Of a stretch of 9,168 bases of DNA, positions 5,825-9,168 are shown one piece after another. Location: NCBI GenBank assembly GCA_018897415.1, contig JAHIKR010000138.1:1-9168 (forward strand). Reading direction: 5' to 3'. Made by a program: the position numbers and the translations under genes. The notes under the pieces were generated by a model. That model worked only from the letters and a program-made list of their open reading frames with translations, ran no database searches and had not been told where the DNA came from. The first letter of the stretch is position 1; each line of letters starts with the position of its first letter. The DNA is from Pseudomonadota bacterium (lineage in GTDB: Bacteria; Desulfobacterota; Desulfobacteria; Desulfobacterales; ETH-SRB1).

Positions 5825-6807
5825 ATAAAAATTTTAGACAAATATTTTGTAAAGTTATTTTTTGTGCCCTTAGTTTCTTCATGACTGCTGATGTACAGGG
5901 CGCAGAAGTTGTTGACCGAATCGTTGCTGTTGTTAACGATGATATAATTTTACTTTCCGAACTTGATGAGTCGTTTAAGACATATGCTGATAGAATAATG
6001 GCGCTCGGTTATTCGCTTGAGGAGGAGCGCCGGATGCTATTCAACCTTCGGGAGGAAATTCTCAACCAGCTTGTTGATCAAAAACTTACTGATCAGGAGA
6101 TAAAGAGATCTAAAATTACGGTCAGTGATGATGAAATAGATAGTGCGATAGAGCGTCTAAAAGAAGCAAATTTATTCACTGATGAAGAGCTCAGAGAAAT
6201 GCTTAAAGCGGAAGGCTTAACCATGGAGGAATATCGGAAGCGTATAAATGACCAGATACTCAGGGCCAAACTGGTTAACTTTGAGATAAAATCCAAAATC
6301 GTAATTACAAAAGAGGATATAGAGACTTACTATAAAAGCCATAGTGACAAGTATGTTGGAACAAAGAAATATCGCCTCAGTAACATAATTATGAAAATAC
6401 CTTCTTTCGCTTCTGAGGAAGAGAAGCTTGATGTATTAGAAAAAATGGAGATGGTTTTAGCAGAATTGAAGGCGGGGGAATCTTTTGATATATTAGCTAG
6501 TGTTTACTCTGAATCATCATACGTTAGTGATGAAGGCGGATTAGGTTTATTTGAACTTAAAGAACTCTCTCCCAAGATACAAGAGGCAGTAAAAGATATA
6601 AAGACAGGTGAGTTTACGCCGGTGCTTGATACTGATCAGGGGTATCAGATATTCTATATTCAGGAGATTGTTAATGCTCCTGGGAAGTCACTCGAAGAGG
6701 CATCCCCTGAGATTGAAGATATGCTTTATAAAGAGATAGTTGATAAAAAATTTCGTTTATGGATAGATGAACTTCGGGAAATGTCTCATATAAAAATTAT
6801 AAAATAG
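5800..6807 (+). CDS. surA: Periplasmic SurA-type peptidyl-prolyl isomerase chaperone
   Basis: SurA-type proteins escort unfolded outer-membrane proteins through the periplasm and isomerise prolyl bonds. This 335-residue protein has a signal peptide with a long N-region and a likely cleavage after QGA (residue 35). The mature start EVVDRIVAVVNDDIILLSELD is characteristic of SurA. The N-terminal chaperone domain spans about 36-165, and a single parvulin domain spans about 188-288, with SEGG-like DEGGLGLF and a C-terminal GYQIFYIQEI strand. A final helix completes the chaperone fold. E. coli SurA (428 residues) has two parvulin domains, so this is the shorter one-domain form. The start lies inside the upstream lipoprotein gene, in another frame, so translation is probably coupled. 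Internal Met28 is too late, because it would remove most of the signal peptide. Confidence 0.9.
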   Translation: MGRDRFIINKNFRQIFCKVIFCALSFFMTADVQGAEVVDRIVAVVNDDIILLSELDESFKTYADRIMALGYSLEEERRMLFNLREEILNQLVDQKLTDQEIKRSKITVSDDEIDSAIERLKEANLFTDEELREMLKAEGLTMEEYRKRINDQILRAKLVNFEIKSKIVITKEDIETYYKSHSDKYVGTKKYRLSNIIMKIPSFASEEEKLDVLEKMEMVLAELKAGESFDILASVYSESSYVSDEGGLGLFELKELSPKIQEAVKDIKTGEFTPVLDTDQGYQIFYIQEIVNAPGKSLEEASPEIEDMLYKEIVDKKFRLWIDELREMSHIKIIK

Positions 6808-6836
6808 AGTTCAAGGTTCGAAGGTTCAGGGTTCAA
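6808..6836 (+). repeat. Degenerate AAGGTTC tandem repeat
   Basis: Directly after the surA stop, four imperfect copies of a 7-8 base unit follow one another: AGTTC, AAGGTTC, GAAGGTTC and AGGGTTC. The last copy holds AGGG (6828-6831), eight bases before the rodZ-like ATG, so the repeat appears to provide that gene's ribosome binding site. Similar GGTTCAAGGTTC strings are, as I recall, scattered in intergenic regions of some deltaproteobacterial genomes. No second copy occurs in this window. Confidence 0.65.
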
Positions 6837-6839
6837 TAT

Positions 6840-7589
6840 ATGAATGAAGACAAGAACTCTCTTTCATTTGGTCATTATCTTAAGTCGATAAGGCTTGAGA
6901 AAGGGATCAGTCTTGAAGAAATTTCAAATGAGACAAAGATCAGAGTGGATAGTCTCCTTCTTATTGAGAAGGAAGATTTTGACAGACTGCCTGCTGAAGT
7001 TTATGTAAAAAGTTTCTTGCGAGCTTACGCAAAAGCTGTTGGTGCCGATGAAGAGGAGGCAGTTCGTCGTTATGAGTCAAGCAGCTTTACTTTAAAGAAA
7101 TCTGACAAATATGAAGCCGAGTCGGAAAGTTTTAGCAATAAATTTTGGCACCGTATTGTTTTAGCTATTGGTACATTATTAGGCATTATTGTCTTGTCTG
7201 TTTTGTTAATTTCAATTTTTCGAGAACAGACATCATTGAATGGCCAATTTAATCAAAAGATAGCCGGCGAAAATATTCAGGGGAATTCTATCAAATTTCC
7301 TAAAGACAATGATTTAATACAGCGCATTGATAATAAAAATTCTGAGGATACTACACACAAATTATTGCTGGATATAATTGCTGTTGAGGAAACATGGATG
7401 AAAGTATCTATTGATGACCTGGGAGCAAAGGAATATAGTTTACATACAGGAGACAGGCTTGAACTTGAAGCAACTTCTGGTTTTAATCTTATTATAGGCA
7501 ATGCAACAGGAGTTAACTTGACTCTTAATGATAAACCAGTAAATATTGAGGGGAAAAACGGAGAGGTAGTGAATATCCAGATCCCGTAA
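6840..7589 (+). CDS. rodZ: RodZ-like protein with helix-turn-helix, membrane helix and DUF4115 domain
   Basis: RodZ links MreB filaments to the wall-elongation machinery and helps set rod shape. This 249-residue protein shows the family layout. A cytoplasmic helix-turn-helix domain (HTH_25 type) spans about residues 9-80: LSFGHYLKSIRLEKGISLEE, then ETKIRVDSLLLIEKEDFDRL, then AEVYVKSFLRAYAKAVG. A single membrane helix lies at about 106-128, followed by a low-complexity linker. A beta-rich periplasmic DUF4115 domain occupies about 177-249 (EETWMKVSIDD...GDRLELEA...). It is shorter than E. coli RodZ (337 residues), mainly in the linker. The AGGG within the upstream repeat is eight bases before the ATG and supports this start. 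The family identification is firm; the role in cell shape is inferred from it, and mreB is not in the window. Confidence 0.88.
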   Translation: MNEDKNSLSFGHYLKSIRLEKGISLEEISNETKIRVDSLLLIEKEDFDRLPAEVYVKSFLRAYAKAVGADEEEAVRRYESSSFTLKKSDKYEAESESFSNKFWHRIVLAIGTLLGIIVLSVLLISIFREQTSLNGQFNQKIAGENIQGNSIKFPKDNDLIQRIDNKNSEDTTHKLLLDIIAVEETWMKVSIDDLGAKEYSLHTGDRLELEATSGFNLIIGNATGVNLTLNDKPVNIEGKNGEVVNIQIP

Positions 7590-7624
7590 TTTAGTTATTA
7601 TATTCAAAGTTTTGGTAAAGAACT

Positions 7625-8977
7625 ATGCTAAGTGAACGCAACAAAATACTTGTCGAAAGCATCAAAAGATTGTTGAGAAGGGATGCTACAACACACCTCC
7701 GCAAGATTGTGAACAAGACACATGCAGCTGACCTGTCAGTTGTGTTCCGTTCTTTATCGCTTTCCAACCAGCAGAAGCTTTTTGATATGATAAAGGACAC
7801 AGAGCAAAAGGGAGTCCTTTTCAGCGAGCTTGATGAAGATATCTTCTCAAATCTAATAGAAGGCATTGATGTGGATGAGATCGTTGAGATCCTGGAACAC
7901 ATGCCCACAGATGATGTTGCTGACATAATAGGACAAATGCCTAAGGAAAAGTCCGATACCATACTCGAAAAGATGGAAAAAGAGGGGTCTGAGGAGGTTG
8001 AAGGCCTTTTGCGTTACGGTGATGATACTGCTGGCGGTATCATGGTTCCAGATTTTATTGCCTTGAAGGAGGATATAACAGCAAAAGAGGCAATCGAGTC
8101 TTTGCAGAAAGAGCATCTGGATGTGGAGATGCCTTTTTATCTTTATGTTGTGGATGATCATGGCAGGCTTGTAGGCGTAAGTTCATTAAGGCAGTTAGTT
8201 GTAGTCAAACCTGAGACTCCCCTCAAACAATTTATGACGACTGATGTTTTTTCCGTTCAAACAGGAATGGATCAGGAGGAGGTGGCTAAGATAGTTGCCC
8301 GTTATGATATTCTGGCGGTTCCTGTTGTGGATGGCACAAACAGGCTAGTCGGTATAGTTACTGTAGATGATATTATTGATATTATCAGAGAGGAAGCCAC
8401 AAAGGATATATTAAAAATGGCTGGGGCAGGTGAGGAATTTATAGAAACCCAGTCTGTTTTTAAAAGTACGCGGAGTCGTTTGCCCTGGTTATTTGCAAGC
8501 TGTGTCGGCGGTATAATTGCATTTTTTATTATTGGTCGTTTTGAAGGCAGTTTGAGCAAGCTCGCTTATCTTGCGGCTTTTATACCGGTAATAATGAATA
8601 TGGGTGGAAATGTCGGCACCCAGTCTTCCTCTATTGTTGTACGTGGTCTTGCAACAGGGCAGCTCAATGTAAGAGATATCTGGTCTGTCGTTTTTAAGGA
8701 ACTGTCTGTCGGTTTTATCCTGGGCACGGTATATGGTTTTCTTATTGGTGTAGTGGCTCAATTTCGTTATGATACCGGGGCCCTTGCGCTGTCCGTTGGG
8801 CTTTCCGTCATCTGTTCCATGTCTGTTGCTGCCCTGCTAGGCTCTATGGTACCGATGGCTTTTGCAAGGATAAATATAGATCCTGCCGTAGCTTCCAGTC
8901 CTTTTGTAACAACATCTGTCGACATTATCAGTGTATTTTTCTATTTTGAGATAGCCACAACCCTGCTTGGTATTTAA
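7625..8977 (+). CDS. mgtE: Magnesium transporter MgtE
   Basis: MgtE is a dimeric Mg2+ channel of the inner membrane, gated by cytoplasmic Mg2+ sensing. At 450 residues it equals the length of the Thermus thermophilus protein. The acidic N domain (about 1-130) includes EILEHMPTDDVADIIGQMP and LLRYGDDTAGGIMVPDFIAL. A pair of CBS domains follows (about 134-255; VPVVDGTNRLVGIVTVDD in the second). The membrane part begins near 283 and should hold five helices. It carries the pore signature NMGGNVGTQS (325-334) and a C-terminal DPAVASSPFVTTSVDI in which Asp433 matches the Mg2+-binding Asp432 of T. thermophilus. The 35-base gap from rodZ leaves no room for an M-box riboswitch. Only a weak purine stretch (GGTAAAGA) precedes the ATG. 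It ends three bases before recO. Confidence 0.97.
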   Translation: MLSERNKILVESIKRLLRRDATTHLRKIVNKTHAADLSVVFRSLSLSNQQKLFDMIKDTEQKGVLFSELDEDIFSNLIEGIDVDEIVEILEHMPTDDVADIIGQMPKEKSDTILEKMEKEGSEEVEGLLRYGDDTAGGIMVPDFIALKEDITAKEAIESLQKEHLDVEMPFYLYVVDDHGRLVGVSSLRQLVVVKPETPLKQFMTTDVFSVQTGMDQEEVAKIVARYDILAVPVVDGTNRLVGIVTVDDIIDIIREEATKDILKMAGAGEEFIETQSVFKSTRSRLPWLFASCVGGIIAFFIIGRFEGSLSKLAYLAAFIPVIMNMGGNVGTQSSSIVVRGLATGQLNVRDIWSVVFKELSVGFILGTVYGFLIGVVAQFRYDTGALALSVGLSVICSMSVAALLGSMVPMAFARINIDPAVASSPFVTTSVDIISVFFYFEIATTLLGI

Positions 8978-8980
8978 TAA

Positions 8981-9168
8981 ATGTCAAGTTTTTCTACGCC
9001 TGCCATTGTCCTCCGTCGTATTGATTTTGGCGACTATGATTTAATAATTAATTTTTTTACGTTAAATAAAGGAAAAATTTCAGTAATTGCAAAGTCGGCA
9101 AAAAAGAGTGTTAAAAGATTTTCAGGAGTCCTTGAACCATTTTCCGTTTTGGAAGTAGTTTGCAGTTC
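8981..9168 (+). CDS. recO: DNA repair protein RecO, N-terminal part
   Basis: RecO works with RecR (and RecF) to load RecA onto single-stranded DNA coated with SSB, in recombinational gap repair. The 62 full codons present match the RecO N-terminal OB-fold: STPAIVLRRIDFGDYDLIIN, then FFTLNKGKISVIAKSAKKSV, then KRFSGVLEPFSVLEVV. The signatures AIVLR, GDYDLI, GKISVIAK and LEPF are typical. The gene runs off the right edge, so the C-terminal zinc-finger region is not seen. The ATG is three bases after the mgtE stop and has no Shine-Dalgarno of its own, so translation is probably coupled to mgtE. Confidence 0.93.
   Translation, partial: MSSFSTPAIVLRRIDFGDYDLIINFFTLNKGKISVIAKSAKKSVKRFSGVLEPFSVLEVVCS

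Noticed and set aside
7590..7624. Possible M-box Mg2+ riboswitch ahead of mgtE
   Set aside because: The gap is only 35 bases, far too short for an M-box, and shows no matching structure.
7591..8761. Several minus-strand frames of 85-123 codons opposite mgtE
   Set aside because: They overlap one another and the well-conserved mgtE; none has a ribosome binding site or recognisable motifs.
1..9168. CRISPR arrays, phage genes, toxin-antitoxin pairs or a complete insertion sequence
   Set aside because: No regularly spaced direct repeats, no transposase or integrase, and no recognisable toxin or antitoxin families are present.

Overview
The window looks like a chromosomal segment of an AT-rich Gram-negative bacterium, most likely a deltaproteobacterium (Desulfobacterota). 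Three things point there: outer-membrane biogenesis genes (a SurA-like lipoprotein and a SurA-type chaperone), an IHF-alpha-type protein, and the gene order mfd - SurA-like lipoprotein - surA - rodZ-like - mgtE - recO, which I associate with that group. The lineage is inferred from gene content and recalled gene order, not from a search.

The left part (about 1-1330) is read on the minus strand. In transcription order it holds a tRNA-Thr(CGT), a 114-residue protein of unknown function with a good sigma70-like promoter, two adjacent inverted repeats, an integration host factor alpha gene (ihfA) with a strong ribosome binding site, and the first 21 codons of an unidentified gene that runs off the left edge. 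Between the tRNA and mfd, where transcription diverges, lies a 106-bp element made of 27-bp near-perfect inverted repeats around a structured centre. It resembles a MITE or other dispersed palindromic repeat and is the most unusual non-coding object here.

The right part (1467-9168) is all on the plus strand and probably forms one or two transcription units. It begins with full-length mfd, the transcription-repair coupling factor. After a 158-bp gap with two stacked hairpins come a SurA-N-like lipoprotein overlapping a SurA-type periplasmic peptidyl-prolyl isomerase, a RodZ-like membrane protein with a cytoplasmic helix-turn-helix domain, the magnesium channel MgtE, and the start of recO, which runs off the right edge. 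DNA repair genes (mfd, recO) therefore bracket an envelope-biogenesis block (lipoprotein, surA, rodZ-like) and a magnesium transporter. A short degenerate tandem repeat between surA and rodZ appears to supply the rodZ Shine-Dalgarno sequence.

The coding content is mostly ordinary housekeeping. I see no defence system, CRISPR array, prophage or complete insertion sequence. The items deserving a second look are the 106-bp inverted-repeat element, the orphan 114-residue protein, and the small intergenic repeats.
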